The position numbers were made by a program, and so were the translations under genes. This document shows positions 42,844 through 51,491 of a DNA stretch of 64,000 bases, piece by piece; positions within the stretch are counted from its first letter, which is position 1; the number at the start of each line of letters is the position of its first letter. Source of the stretch: Pseudomonas promysalinigenes (GTDB lineage: Bacteria > Pseudomonadota > Gammaproteobacteria > Pseudomonadales > Pseudomonadaceae); assembly GCF_014269025.2 (NCBI RefSeq), contig NZ_CP077094.1, positions 2,728,001 through 2,792,000 of the forward strand. The letters run 5' to 3'. Below the pieces are notes generated by a model. The model saw only the letters and a program-made list of their open reading frames with translations, did not search any database and was not told the DNA's origin.

Positions 42844-44166
42844 ATGAACCACTCCAAGCTCTCCAGCGCGAGCCTGCAGCTGCCTGCTGCTGGCATCGGC
42901 GACAAGATCCGCGGCGCCTTTGCCGTAGGCAAGACGCGATGGGGCATGCTCGCCCTGGTGTTTTTCGCCACTACCCTGAACTACATCGACCGCGCCGCCT
43001 TGGGCATCATGCAGCCGGAACTGGCCAAGGCCATGAACTGGACGGCGATGGACTACGCCAACATCAACTTCTGGTTCCAGGTCGGCTATGCCGTTGGCTT
43101 CGTGCTCCAGGGCCGGCTGATCGACAAGGTTGGGGTCAAACGCGCCTTCTTCGCCGCCGTGCTGCTCTGGAGCCTGGCCACCGGCGCCCATGGCCTTGCC
43201 ACGTCTGCGGCTGGTTTCATGGTCTGCCGTTTCATCCTGGGCCTGACCGAAGCGGCCAACTATCCAGCCTGCGTCAAGACCGTACGCCTGTGGTTCCCTG
43301 CCGGTGAACGCGCCATCGCCACTGGCCTGTTCAACGCTGGCACCAACGTCGGTGCCATGGTCACCCCGGCCCTGCTGCCGCTGATTCTCACCGTCTGGGG
43401 CTGGCAGGCTGCGTTCATCGCCATGGGTTGCCTGGGCCTGGTCTGGCTGGTGTTCTGGAGCCTCAAGTACTTCAACCCGCAAGAACACCCAAAGGTCAGC
43501 CAGGGTGAACTGGACTACATCGAACAGGACGCAGAACCGGAGGTGGCGCGCCTGCCTTTTAGCCGTATCCTCGGCATGCGCGGCACCTGGGCCTTTGCCG
43601 TAGCCTACGCGATCACTGCGCCGGTGTTCTGGTTCTACCTGTACTGGCTGCCGCCTTTCCTCAACCAGCAGTACAACTTGGGCATCAGTGTGACCCAGAT
43701 GGGGCTGCCACTGATGCTGATCTGGCTAACCGCGGACTTCGGCAGCATCGGTGGCGGCATCCTCTCATCGTGGCTGATCGGCCGAGGCGTACGCGCAACC
43801 ACCGCGCGGCTGGTGTCGATGCTGATCTTCGCCTGCACCATGGTCAGCGTGACCTTCGCTACCCATGCCAGCGGGCTGTGGGTGGCAGTGCTGGCCATCG
43901 CCTTGGCGGTGGGTGCGCATCAGGCCTGGACTGCGAACATCTGGAGCCTGGTGATGGACTACACGCCCAAGCACCTGATCAGCACGGTATTCGGTTTTGC
44001 CAGCATGTGTGCAGCGGTTGGCGGCATGTTCATGACGCAGATCGTCGGCAGCGTGTTGATGGCCACCCATAACAACTATGCCGTGCTGTTCACCTTGATT
44101 CCGGCCATGTACTTCCTGGCGCTGATATGGATGTACTTCATGGCGCCGCGCAAACTCCAGGCCTGA
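42844..44166 (+). CDS. MFS transporter, anion:cation symporter (ACS) family
   Basis: A 440-residue protein with 12 membrane segments. ACS-family hallmarks are FFATTLNYIDRAALGIMQPE at segment 1, QVGYAVGFVLQGRLIDKVGV in loop 2-3 and ILGLTEAANYPACVKTVRLW at segment 4, then FPAGERAIATGLFNAG. Relatives import hexuronates, galactarate, phthalate or related organic acids. It is inferred to bring in the substrate of the surrounding flavin-dehydrogenase pathway. The ATG at 42,844 has a GAGAA stretch upstream. It ends before a strong terminator. Confidence 0.9.
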   Translation: MNHSKLSSASLQLPAAGIGDKIRGAFAVGKTRWGMLALVFFATTLNYIDRAALGIMQPELAKAMNWTAMDYANINFWFQVGYAVGFVLQGRLIDKVGVKRAFFAAVLLWSLATGAHGLATSAAGFMVCRFILGLTEAANYPACVKTVRLWFPAGERAIATGLFNAGTNVGAMVTPALLPLILTVWGWQAAFIAMGCLGLVWLVFWSLKYFNPQEHPKVSQGELDYIEQDAEPEVARLPFSRILGMRGTWAFAVAYAITAPVFWFYLYWLPPFLNQQYNLGISVTQMGLPLMLIWLTADFGSIGGGILSSWLIGRGVRATTARLVSMLIFACTMVSVTFATHASGLWVAVLAIALAVGAHQAWTANIWSLVMDYTPKHLISTVFGFASMCAAVGGMFMTQIVGSVLMATHNNYAVLFTLIPAMYFLALIWMYFMAPRKLQA

Positions 44167-44225
44167 CTTACCCAAAGTCCTGGCAGTTGCTGGGCCTGTC
44201 CGAGTGATGTCAGTCCGTAACGCCA

Positions 44226-44250
44226 ATTGGGGCCGCGTTGCGGCCCCAAT
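44226..44250. terminator. Bidirectional terminator hairpin
   Basis: A perfect 11-base stem (ATTGGGGCCGC / GCGGCCCCAAT) with a 3-base loop sits between the convergent MFS and TIM-barrel genes. Confidence 0.8.
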
Positions 44251-44287
44251 GCATGAGCATGAAACGTTGGAATACTGGCGATGAACG

Positions 44288-45103
44288 CTAGCGCCTTGCG
44301 AGCACCGCTCGGGCCTTATCCAGTGCCATACGCGCCCGCTGCTCAGCACTGATGCCCTGCTCCATCAATTGGCGGGTTGGGATTTCCAGGCTCAAGGGCA
44401 CCGTCGCCGGCAAGGCGCGCAGCAGCCCCACCAGGTCAGCATCGCCATCACCTGGGAAACGCCGCTCATTGCGCGCCTGGCGCAGGATCTCCTCCATCTC
44501 GGCAGGCACAGGGCCTGCCACGTCGCACAACTGGGCGTAGCGCATGCGCGATGGCGGCAGCTGTGCAAGATCCTCCAGCGAACACCGCGAACGGTTGAAG
44601 TGAAACGCATCGACCAGCACACAGCCATTGGCCCGATCGGCGTTGGCCACCACTTCCATGGCCTGGCGCAGGTCGCGCACGTCGGTCCAAGGCATGAATT
44701 CCAGATGCGGATAGATGCCATAACCGGCAGCCAGGTCGCACAGTTGCGCAAAGTGCTCAGTCAGGCGAGCGCTATCGGAGTCGTTGCCAGCCACCAGCAG
44801 CTCTGAGCCGCCAAGCTCCGCGCCAACCGCTAATATCGGTTCGAAATCAGCTACGCAGGTATCGGGCTTGAGCCTGAGGATTTCCAGGTCGAGCACCTTG
44901 ATGCCAGTGTCGCGAAGGCGTGCCTTCGTTTGGCGGCGCAGCTGTGGGTCTGCCACCAGCGGGAAGTGCTGCTCCTGCTCGGTGGCCGGGACCAGGCGCA
45001 AGCCCACATGGGTGTAACCGGCACGGGCTGCTACCTCCACCATGTCTGGTGGGGACAGCTCGAGCACGGTCAACGCCGCGAGAGAGAAAATTCGATCGGT
45101 CAT
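44288..45103 (-). CDS. Sugar phosphate isomerase/epimerase family TIM-barrel protein
   Basis: A 271-residue protein of the xylose-isomerase-like/AP endonuclease 2 TIM-barrel family. Metal-site carboxylates are visible: E in LDLEILRL, E in HLEFMPWTDV, D and H in LVDAFHFNRS, and a late E in LSLEIPTRQ. The family includes 3-dehydroshikimate dehydratases, which make protocatechuate. Given the shikimate-dehydrogenase-like neighbour this is an attractive but unproven role. It is the last gene of a minus-strand unit with the Gfo/Idh/MocA gene (21-base gap). Confidence 0.85.
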   Translation of the reverse strand: MTDRIFSLAALTVLELSPPDMVEVAARAGYTHVGLRLVPATEQEQHFPLVADPQLRRQTKARLRDTGIKVLDLEILRLKPDTCVADFEPILAVGAELGGSELLVAGNDSDSARLTEHFAQLCDLAAGYGIYPHLEFMPWTDVRDLRQAMEVVANADRANGCVLVDAFHFNRSRCSLEDLAQLPPSRMRYAQLCDVAGPVPAEMEEILRQARNERRFPGDGDADLVGLLRALPATVPLSLEIPTRQLMEQGISAEQRARMALDKARAVLARR

Positions 45104-45124
45104 GTCAGTACCTTGGGAAAATAA

Positions 45125-46177
45125 TCAGGCGATCAACGCAGGGGCACAGGCCCGGCCGGTTTCGGCAGCCTCGCGGATGGCATCGACCAGCGCCAGCGTG
45201 CGACCGCCATCGGCGGCATCGATCAACGGCGCCTCACGGCCTTGGGCTACGCGGATGAAGTGCTGCAATTGCAAGGTCAGGGCTTGGCCTGCAGGTATGC
45301 TTTCGCGGCTTTGCAGCAAAGGCGTATGCCAGCCCGAGCCTGCCTCGGCGTAATGCCAGCGTTTGAGCTGCGGAATGCTCATTGCCCCTTCGGTGCCAGC
45401 GAGCAAGTAGCAAGGCTGGCCCTCCTGACGCGGATAAACCGGGCTTTCACCTGAGTCCAGCTCCCAGCTCCACGGCGCGGCCACCGCGTCGGACCCCGTC
45501 AGGCTGCCCAGCGCGCCGTTGGCGAACTGCAGCAGCACCGCGGCGCTGTCTTCATTGGCGAAGCCGCGCACGTCGTTACGGGTGAACGCCTGCACCTGGA
45601 CGACTTCCCCACACAGAAAGCGCAGCAGGTCCAGGTCATGGATCAAGTTGGTCAGCAGAAAGCCCGCGCCGGGCTCGCGGCGCCAGGGCGTTTCGAAGTA
45701 GCTGTCGGGTTTTTGCAACTGCCAGAGGGCAGTGACGTTGACCAAGCGGCCCAGCTTGCCTTGCTCGATCACCTCGCGGGCTTTGGTGATCAGCGGGTTG
45801 TGCCGCCGATGATGACCGACCAGCACTGGCACGTTCCGCTTACGCGAGGCCTCTACCAAACTACGCACTTCATCCAGGTGCACGCCCACGGGCTTTTCCA
45901 CCAGCACCGGTATGCCGGCCTCCACACAATCCAGGGCGCAAGCCACATGCAGGTTGTTAGGGTTGGCGACGATCACAGCGTCTGGCCTGGCGTGCTCGAG
46001 CATCTTCCGGTGGTCGGCATAATAGGCAGCCCCACATTGGGCAGCGAAAGCCTCGGCTTGCGGGCCTGGATCTGCCACGGCGCATAGCCGGGCCTGGGGC
46101 AACTGGCTCAGGTGTTGGTAGTGCTGGCGGCCCATGATTCCAGCGCCGATCAAGGCAACTCGTAAGGGTGAATTCAA
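45125..46177 (-). CDS. Gfo/Idh/MocA family NAD(P)-dependent oxidoreductase
   Basis: A 350-residue dehydrogenase. The N-terminal Rossmann loop is VALIGAGIMGRQHYQHLSQL. The hallmark EKPVGVHLDEV carries the conserved lysine of this family. The catalytic-region pattern NLIHDLDLLRFLCGEV gives the conserved His. Members oxidise or epimerise sugars, inositols and hydroaromatic ketols. It starts a two-gene unit with the TIM-barrel gene. Its upstream gap (46,178-46,315) contains an operator candidate and a GCGATTA/AATCGC inverted repeat. Confidence 0.9.
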   Translation of the reverse strand: MNSPLRVALIGAGIMGRQHYQHLSQLPQARLCAVADPGPQAEAFAAQCGAAYYADHRKMLEHARPDAVIVANPNNLHVACALDCVEAGIPVLVEKPVGVHLDEVRSLVEASRKRNVPVLVGHHRRHNPLITKAREVIEQGKLGRLVNVTALWQLQKPDSYFETPWRREPGAGFLLTNLIHDLDLLRFLCGEVVQVQAFTRNDVRGFANEDSAAVLLQFANGALGSLTGSDAVAAPWSWELDSGESPVYPRQEGQPCYLLAGTEGAMSIPQLKRWHYAEAGSGWHTPLLQSRESIPAGQALTLQLQHFIRVAQGREAPLIDAADGGRTLALVDAIREAAETGRACAPALIA

Positions 46178-46292
46178 CGCACTGTCCTCTTGTCATTGTT
46201 GTGATGCGATTATGAAACTGGGTTCCGGAATCGCATATGCACAATGTAGAACCAAGTTCAGTTATTCAGAACGGTGAGAACGTAGGACTGTG

Positions 46293-46308
46293 CGGTTATC
46301 GACCACAA
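46293..46308 (+). promoter_or_regulatory. Operator candidate, copy 2 (CGGTTATCGACCACAA)
   Basis: It lies in the 138-base gap between the IclR gene (46,316) and the Gfo/Idh/MocA gene (start 46,177). It shares ATCGACCACAA exactly with copy 3 at 47,179. The same gap holds an 8-base inverted repeat, ATGCGATT (46,204-46,211) and AATCGCAT (46,229-46,236), which resembles the CGATTA repeats at 38,021-38,074. Confidence 0.6.
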
Positions 46309-46315
46309 ATTGACC

Positions 46316-47092
46316 TTAGGCGAAGATCTCACTGGCTGGGCTGGCGGCGGACAGCTCTTGTGCCGCGCTCAACAGCAACGGCGCAAGGTCCGCCAGCCGA
46401 GCTTGCGCCAGGCGGGCGCTGGGGCCGGCAACACTGAGCACGCCAATCACTTCACCACCCTGTGGGCGGCGCACCACCGCGGCCAGCGCCGAGGTGCCTA
46501 TCGCAGAGGTTTGCTCGACCCAGGCATAGCCCCGTTGGCGGGCTTGGTGCAGGTAAGCCAATAGCTCGTCCATGGACCGCGGCGCATTGGGGCCGAACTG
46601 GGCAGGGTCGGCGATGCCCTGGCGCAACACCATCTGCACGGCTTGCTCGTCGCCGAGGCTGGCAAGCCACGCGTGCCCGGAAGCGGTATAGAACAATGGC
46701 GCATCGCGGCCCATGTCGGGGTCGTAACGCAGGCCGGAACGGGCACCTTGCGACTTGGCGATCCAGGTCTGGCGGTTGCCCTCAACCACCCCCAGGCGCA
46801 CCAGTTCACCACTTTCCTGGGCCAAGCGATCAAGAATGGGCTGAATGATGTCGGCGCCGCTACTGGATAGGTAACGGAAGCCCAACGCCACCAGTTTGGC
46901 CGATAACTGATAGCGGCTGTTGTCGCGGTTCTGACGCACGTAGCCAAGGCGCACCAGTTCACTGAGCATGCGGTGGGCTGCGCTCTTGGGAATGTCCAGA
47001 CGTTCGGCCAAGGCTTGCAGCCCCAAGCCATGGGGCTCGCCGGTCAAGCTCTCGACAATACTGAAAGCGCGTTCGATCTGACTACCTGCCAT
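46316..47092 (-). CDS. IclR family transcriptional regulator
   Basis: A 258-residue regulator. The winged helix is at residues 6-75 (LGLQALAERLDIPKSAAHRM, then LSELVRLGYVRQNRDNSRYQ). The effector domain includes GVVEGNRQTWIAKSQGARSG and LFYTASGHAWLASL. It differs clearly from the IclR protein at 37,220. The frame extends upstream to 47,680, but the domain starts at the ATG at 47,092, which has AGGGA upstream. It is divergent from the flavoprotein gene at 47,276. Three copies of a 16-base motif near its likely targets suggest a local regulon. Confidence 0.88.
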   Translation of the reverse strand: MAGSQIERAFSIVESLTGEPHGLGLQALAERLDIPKSAAHRMLSELVRLGYVRQNRDNSRYQLSAKLVALGFRYLSSSGADIIQPILDRLAQESGELVRLGVVEGNRQTWIAKSQGARSGLRYDPDMGRDAPLFYTASGHAWLASLGDEQAVQMVLRQGIADPAQFGPNAPRSMDELLAYLHQARQRGYAWVEQTSAIGTSALAAVVRRPQGGEVIGVLSVAGPSARLAQARLADLAPLLLSAAQELSAASPASEIFA

Positions 47093-47178
47093 ACCTGTAT
47101 CCCTGCAATTTTTTGCGGATTCTAGAAGATCATTCCATCTGGACGATACGAATTCAGCGGCGCAAACCTGAGAGTGTC

Positions 47179-47194
47179 CGCTAATCGACCACAA
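47179..47194 (+). promoter_or_regulatory. Operator candidate, copy 3 (CGCTAATCGACCACAA)
   Basis: It lies in the divergent region between the IclR gene (start 47,092) and the flavoprotein gene (start 47,276). It matches 14 of 16 bases of copy 2. A position 80-100 bases upstream of both starts fits dual control and autoregulation. Confidence 0.6.
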
Positions 47195-47275
47195 CTTGTG
47201 ATTCCAGGTTGCCGAATCGCCTATACCTTCGAATATTATGGAACCCGATTCCAATAATAACCCGGAGAACCCCCG

Positions 47276-48988
47276 ATGCCTGCCCAATCCTTCCCAAGCG
47301 ACTGCGACGTACTGGTGGTCGGCTCTGGCGCAGCCGGCCTGGCTGCGGCCGTTACGGCTGCCTGGCATGGGCAGAAGGTCGTGCTGGTGGAAAAAGACCC
47401 CGTCTTCGGTGGTGCCACCGCCTGGTCTGGGGGCTGGGCATGGGTGCCCCGCAACCCGCTGGCCCAGCGCGCAGGCATCTGCGAAGACATCGAGCAGCCG
47501 CGTACCTACCTGCGCAACGAACTGGGCACACGCTATGACGCTGAGCGCGTGGATGCGTTTCTGGAAGCTTGCCCACACATGGTCGCGTTCTTCGAACGGC
47601 ACACCACGTTGCAATTTGCAGACGGCAACGGCATCCCCGACATGCACGGTGACACCCCTGGCGCTGCACTCGGGGGCCATCAGGTGATAGCCGCCCCTTA
47701 CGATGCCCGCCAGCTTGGCGCGCTGCTCCCGCGCCTGCGCAAGACCCTGCGGGAAACCTCGTTCATGGGCATGCCAATCATGGCCGGCGCTGACCTGGCA
47801 GCGTTCCTCAACATGACGCGCTCACCGCGTGCCTTGTTGCATGTGGGCAAACGCTTCGCTCGTCACCTGTATCATCTGGCCCGCTATGGTCGCGCCATGC
47901 ATTTGGTCAACGGCGTTGCGCTGGTGGCACGGCTGGCCAAATCCGCCGAAGACCTGGGTGTGCGAATGATCGAGTCGACCGCGGCCAAAAGCCTGCTGCT
48001 CAAGGACGGTAAGGTGCAAGGCGCAGTACTGGACACCGCACAGGGCGAGCGAACAATACGCGCCAGAGCCGTGATATTGGCTGCCGGAGGCTTCCCCAAC
48101 GACGCTGAACGCCGTCGGCAACTGTTCCCGCGTGACGACAGCGGCTACGACAACCTAGCCCTGCCGCCACCGTCCTGCTCAGGCGACGGTTTACGCCTGG
48201 GTGAAGCGGCCGGCGGTGTGGTAGCCACCGACCTGAAGTCACCGGTTGCCTGGGCACCGGTTTCGGAAGTCCCCCACCGCGACGGCAGCACAGGCCATTT
48301 TCCGCACATCATCGAACGGGGCAAGCCCGGAATCATCGGCGTATTGGCCAACGGCAAGCGCTTCGTCAATGAAGCGCACGGCTACTACGACTACGTATCA
48401 GCGATGATCGAAGCCGTGCCAGCGGGCGAGCCGGTGTGCTCCTGGCTGATCTGCGACCACCGCTTCGTGCGGCGCTTCGGCCTGGGCTATGTGCGCCCTG
48501 CACCATTACCCCTGGGCGCGCATCTGCGTAGTGGTTACCTCAAACGCGGCCAGACGCTGGCTGACTTGGCCAAGGCATGCGGTATCGACCCTGCTGGGCT
48601 GAGCGCCACCGTGGCAGACTTCAACCTACACGCACGCCAGGGCCAGGACCCAGCCTTCGGCCGTGGCTCGACCCCGTTCAACCGCAAGCAGGGCGACCCC
48701 ATGCACCCAGGGCCCAACCCATGCGTGGCGCCCATCGAGCATGGGCCGTTCTACGCTGTGAAGGTGCAACCCGGCTGCTTCGGCACGTTCGCCGGGCTGC
48801 GCACTGATGGCCACGCGCGGGTGCTGAACGAGGCCGGCCAGCCGATCAATGGGTTGTACGCGGCCGGCACCGACATGGCCAGCATCTTCGGCGGCTGGTA
48901 CCCGTCTGGCGGCATCAACCTTGGGCCGGCGCTGACCTTCGGCTACGTCGCGGCAAGGCATATCAGCGGCGTCACCGCCTATGAATAG
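47276..48988 (+). CDS. FAD-dependent dehydrogenase, 3-ketosteroid dehydrogenase/fumarate reductase type (third of three)
   Basis: A 570-residue flavoprotein. FAD motif: VLVVGSGAAGLAAAVTAAWH, then VEKDPVFGGATAWSGGWAWV. The C-terminal site is GLYAAGTDMASIFGGWYPSG, then GINLGPALTFGYVAARHI. It is closest to the second copy (41,003) within this window. It is monocistronic by spacing and divergent from its probable IclR regulator. Together the three enzymes could carry out successive ring desaturations, as in aromatisation of oxo-cyclohexane carboxylates (inference). The ATG at 47,276 follows CCGGAG. Confidence 0.88.
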   Translation: MPAQSFPSDCDVLVVGSGAAGLAAAVTAAWHGQKVVLVEKDPVFGGATAWSGGWAWVPRNPLAQRAGICEDIEQPRTYLRNELGTRYDAERVDAFLEACPHMVAFFERHTTLQFADGNGIPDMHGDTPGAALGGHQVIAAPYDARQLGALLPRLRKTLRETSFMGMPIMAGADLAAFLNMTRSPRALLHVGKRFARHLYHLARYGRAMHLVNGVALVARLAKSAEDLGVRMIESTAAKSLLLKDGKVQGAVLDTAQGERTIRARAVILAAGGFPNDAERRRQLFPRDDSGYDNLALPPPSCSGDGLRLGEAAGGVVATDLKSPVAWAPVSEVPHRDGSTGHFPHIIERGKPGIIGVLANGKRFVNEAHGYYDYVSAMIEAVPAGEPVCSWLICDHRFVRRFGLGYVRPAPLPLGAHLRSGYLKRGQTLADLAKACGIDPAGLSATVADFNLHARQGQDPAFGRGSTPFNRKQGDPMHPGPNPCVAPIEHGPFYAVKVQPGCFGTFAGLRTDGHARVLNEAGQPINGLYAAGTDMASIFGGWYPSGGINLGPALTFGYVAARHISGVTAYE

Positions 48989-49079
48989 CGCCAGCGGTTG
49001 GCAAATCATGGACAGGGGCTAGGTTTGCCAATCAAACTGGGCGGGCCGACTGCATACCGACCTTATCCAAGGAGGACGA

Positions 49080-49472
49080 TTGCCTTTGAACAAGCCCCCA
49101 GAACCTTCCCGCGGCTGGCTGGCCAGCAAGCTCCTGGCGAATGGCCAGGAACCTGATCCACGTTTCACCCTGGCCAACGAGCGCACCTTCCTGGCCTGGA
49201 TCAGAACCTCCCTGGCGCTGCTGGCCAGCGGTATAGCCGTGGACATGTTCACTGCCGAGATCTTCAGCTCCGGCACCCGGCGCCTGCTGGCGGTGGCCTT
49301 GATCAGCCTGGCCTTGCTCTTGAGCCTGCCGGCGTTCGGACGCTGGCTCAACGTAGAGCGAGCCATGCGCCATAAACGGCCGCTGCCCTTCCCTCTGATT
49401 GCACCAGCGCTGTCGATCGGCGTATCGCTGGTGATGGCGTTTTTTGCCTACGCGGTGTTCTTCCATGCCTGA
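49080..49472 (+). CDS. DUF202 (YidH-like) inner-membrane protein
   Basis: A 130-residue protein of the DUF202/YidH family. The conserved cytoplasmic start NERTFLAWIRTSLALLASGI leads into the first of three membrane segments. The start is a TTG at 49,080, supported by an excellent ribosome binding site (AAGGAGG, 4 bases upstream); no ATG gives the full domain. It overlaps the next DUF202 gene by 8 bases. The role of the family is unknown; membrane stress or metal roles have been suggested. Confidence 0.88.
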   Translation: MPLNKPPEPSRGWLASKLLANGQEPDPRFTLANERTFLAWIRTSLALLASGIAVDMFTAEIFSSGTRRLLAVALISLALLLSLPAFGRWLNVERAMRHKRPLPFPLIAPALSIGVSLVMAFFAYAVFFHA

Positions 49473-49794
49473 CCCGACGCGCCTGCAGGCCGATGACGGC
49501 TTGCAGCCGGAGCGCACACTGCTGGCATGGCGTCGGACCATTCTGGCCATGGTGGTGTGCAGCTGCTTCTTTTTACGCTGGGTCCCGCAGCATGGCTGGC
49601 TGGCCGTAGGCCCAGCGATAGTCTGCCTGCTGGCCGCTGGCGCCGCCTGGTTGCGGTTACGGCGCAGCTATCAGCGCAACCTGATCGGCCTGCAGGCCGA
49701 AATCATCGCATCCGGGGTGACGGTGAACCTCTTGTTGGCCGTCTGCGTGACGGTGCTGTGCGCCGTGGAGTTGTTCGCGATTCTGGTCTGGTAG
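49465..49794 (+). CDS. DUF202 (YidG-like) inner-membrane protein
   Basis: A 109-residue second DUF202 protein. The family signature is LQPERTLLAWRRTILAMVVC, followed by further membrane segments. It is paired and overlapping with the first DUF202 gene, like yidH-yidG in E. coli, so the two may form a heteromeric membrane complex. The ATG at 49,465 lies inside the end of the previous gene. Confidence 0.88.
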   Translation: MPDPTRLQADDGLQPERTLLAWRRTILAMVVCSCFFLRWVPQHGWLAVGPAIVCLLAAGAAWLRLRRSYQRNLIGLQAEIIASGVTVNLLLAVCVTVLCAVELFAILVW

Positions 49795-49922
49795 CCCAGA
49801 GGCCTAGCGGGCGGCCTGCCTGGCTCGATAGTCACTATCGACAGCACCAATTTCTATCCCAAACCGGCATTCAATAACCTAGCTCCATCGATTCATACCG
49901 ACCGAATCCCGGAGCTTGCCCA

Positions 49923-50168
49923 ATGAACACCTCGGCCCGCCTGCTGCTCACTGCAATCGCCGCTATCGCTGTGCTCAGCGGCTGCGCCAGCCACCCTGAA
50001 CTGCGCCCATACACCCCCCAAGAGTCCCGGCAACTGCAACTGGAAGCGATCCAGCGCCACGGCCTGTCGCTGGAGGAATATGAACTGCGCAAACGTGTGA
50101 TTGAGCGATCTGCCAACGAGCAAGTGATTACCGAGCGCAGCGAAGATCAAGGTGGTGCCCAAGGTTGA
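49923..50168 (+). CDS. Small lipoprotein
   Basis: An 81-residue protein with a lipoprotein signal peptide. Its hydrophobic segment (LLLTAIAAIAVLSGC) ends in the lipobox LSGC, placing the lipidated cysteine near residue 21. The mature part is short, charged and helical (YTPQESRQLQLEAIQRHGLS, then LEEYELRKRVIE). I do not recognise a specific family. It probably sits in the outer-membrane inner leaflet, since no Asp follows the cysteine. Confidence 0.8.
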   Translation: MNTSARLLLTAIAAIAVLSGCASHPELRPYTPQESRQLQLEAIQRHGLSLEEYELRKRVIERSANEQVITERSEDQGGAQG

Positions 50169-50265
50169 CCCAGCGAACGCCGCCCGCAGGTTGCGGTAAT
50201 AACATCGGTTAGGCTATGAAACACCGTCTGCCTGGCCCAAGCGCAACATGACCGGAGGATGCCCA

Positions 50266-50652
50266 ATGATCGACCACCTGGACCACCTGGTACTGACGAC
50301 CATCGACGTCGATGCGTGCAGCGACTTCTACACACGTGTGCTGGGCATGCAGCGCGAAACATTCGGTGCTGGGCGGTTGGCGTTCCGCTTCGGCAACCAG
50401 AAGATCAACGTGCATGTGCGCGGCCATGAGTCCGAGCCCAAGGCGCATCTACCCGTGCCGGGCGCGCTGGACCTTTGCTTTATCGCCAGCATTGCTCTGG
50501 ATGAGGTGATTGCCCGCCTGCATGCAGCGCCTTGGCCGATCGTTGAAGGCCCCGTGCAGCGCACCGGTGCGACCGGCCCGATCCGCTCGGTGTATGTACG
50601 CGATCCCGACCTGAACCTGATCGAGATCGCCGAACCCTTGCCTGTTGGCTAG
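50266..50652 (+). CDS. VOC family protein (glyoxalase/dioxygenase superfamily)
   Basis: A 128-residue vicinal-oxygen-chelate protein with two beta-alpha-beta-beta-beta units. Metal-site residues are His in DHLDHLVLTTIDVD, the central His in KINVHVRGHE and the late Glu in DPDLNLIEIAEP. The ATG at 50,266 has GGAGG upstream. In P. aeruginosa a similar VOC gene (PA0880) lies inside the itaconate operon, as I remember it; here this gene stands outside, 1.8 kb away, and may be its relocated counterpart. The substrate is unknown. Confidence 0.85.
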   Translation: MIDHLDHLVLTTIDVDACSDFYTRVLGMQRETFGAGRLAFRFGNQKINVHVRGHESEPKAHLPVPGALDLCFIASIALDEVIARLHAAPWPIVEGPVQRTGATGPIRSVYVRDPDLNLIEIAEPLPVG

Positions 50653-50749
50653 CACAGCTTGGCAGCCTCCAGTCAAGTGCGGCTGGCCGAGGTGGGCCGC
50701 CTACAGGTATCCTTACCCGCTCAAGAGCAAGCCTTCCAGGACGGTGACC

Positions 50750-51469
50750 ATGACCAGGCCCCTTCTGTTGCTGACTGCGGCGCTCCTTACGAGCCCGGCA
50801 TTGCACGCGCAACTGATCCAGCGCCAATTGGGCGATTTCGACTTCAAGCTTGGTACCACCCCGTCGCGCAGCATGGCCCAGGGGTTGATCTCGCCGACTG
50901 CGGTGGGCGCTTTTCACGGCGGGCTGGACCTTAGCCACTCCAGCGGCTGGTACATTGGCCAGTACGCACCCAGCATGGGCGTTGCGCCGGACTCCACCCT
51001 GCGTCTGGACAGCTACACCGGCTACAAGCACCACTTCGACAATACCCTGGGTTACGAGGTGGGCCTGGTTCACTACAGTCAGCCGAACATCGCCGGTGCC
51101 GAAAGCTTTGCCCTCTACGGCGGGCTGTCGATATTGGGCAGCCGCTTCGGGGGTGCTTGGCGTGATAACCCGGACAACCGCACCGGCACGCTATTCGCCG
51201 ACTTCGGCCAGTGGCCCTTGTTCGACGTGGACCTGACCGTCAAGCTCGCCCACCATCGCCTGGGAACACCCTTCACACTCGGTGACGGTAGCCAGATCAA
51301 CGGCTTTTCCGACTGGTCGCTTGAGCTATCGCGACCCTGGCTTGGTATCGATCTCAACCTGATCTACAGCAACTCCAACCTCAGCGGCAGCGGCTGCGAT
51401 GCCTATGCCGGTATCAACAGCGCCTGCGAAAGCATGGTGACCCTCAAAGCCCAACGCAGCTTTTTCTGA
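50750..51469 (+). CDS. TorF family putative porin
   Basis: A 239-residue outer-membrane beta-barrel protein. A signal peptide covers about residues 1-20 (LLLLTAALLTSPALHA). The mature strands include GAFHGGLDLSHSSGWYIGQY and YTGYKHHFDNTLGYEVGLVH, with a terminal phenylalanine (LKAQRSFF) as barrel proteins require. This pattern is that of the TorF/conserved porin family of pseudomonads. The ATG at 50,750 gives a good signal peptide with AGGACGG upstream. It is convergent with the LysR gene. Confidence 0.82.
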   Translation: MTRPLLLLTAALLTSPALHAQLIQRQLGDFDFKLGTTPSRSMAQGLISPTAVGAFHGGLDLSHSSGWYIGQYAPSMGVAPDSTLRLDSYTGYKHHFDNTLGYEVGLVHYSQPNIAGAESFALYGGLSILGSRFGGAWRDNPDNRTGTLFADFGQWPLFDVDLTVKLAHHRLGTPFTLGDGSQINGFSDWSLELSRPWLGIDLNLIYSNSNLSGSGCDAYAGINSACESMVTLKAQRSFF

Positions 51470-51491
51470 GTTACAAGCCCCAGCGCCGGCA

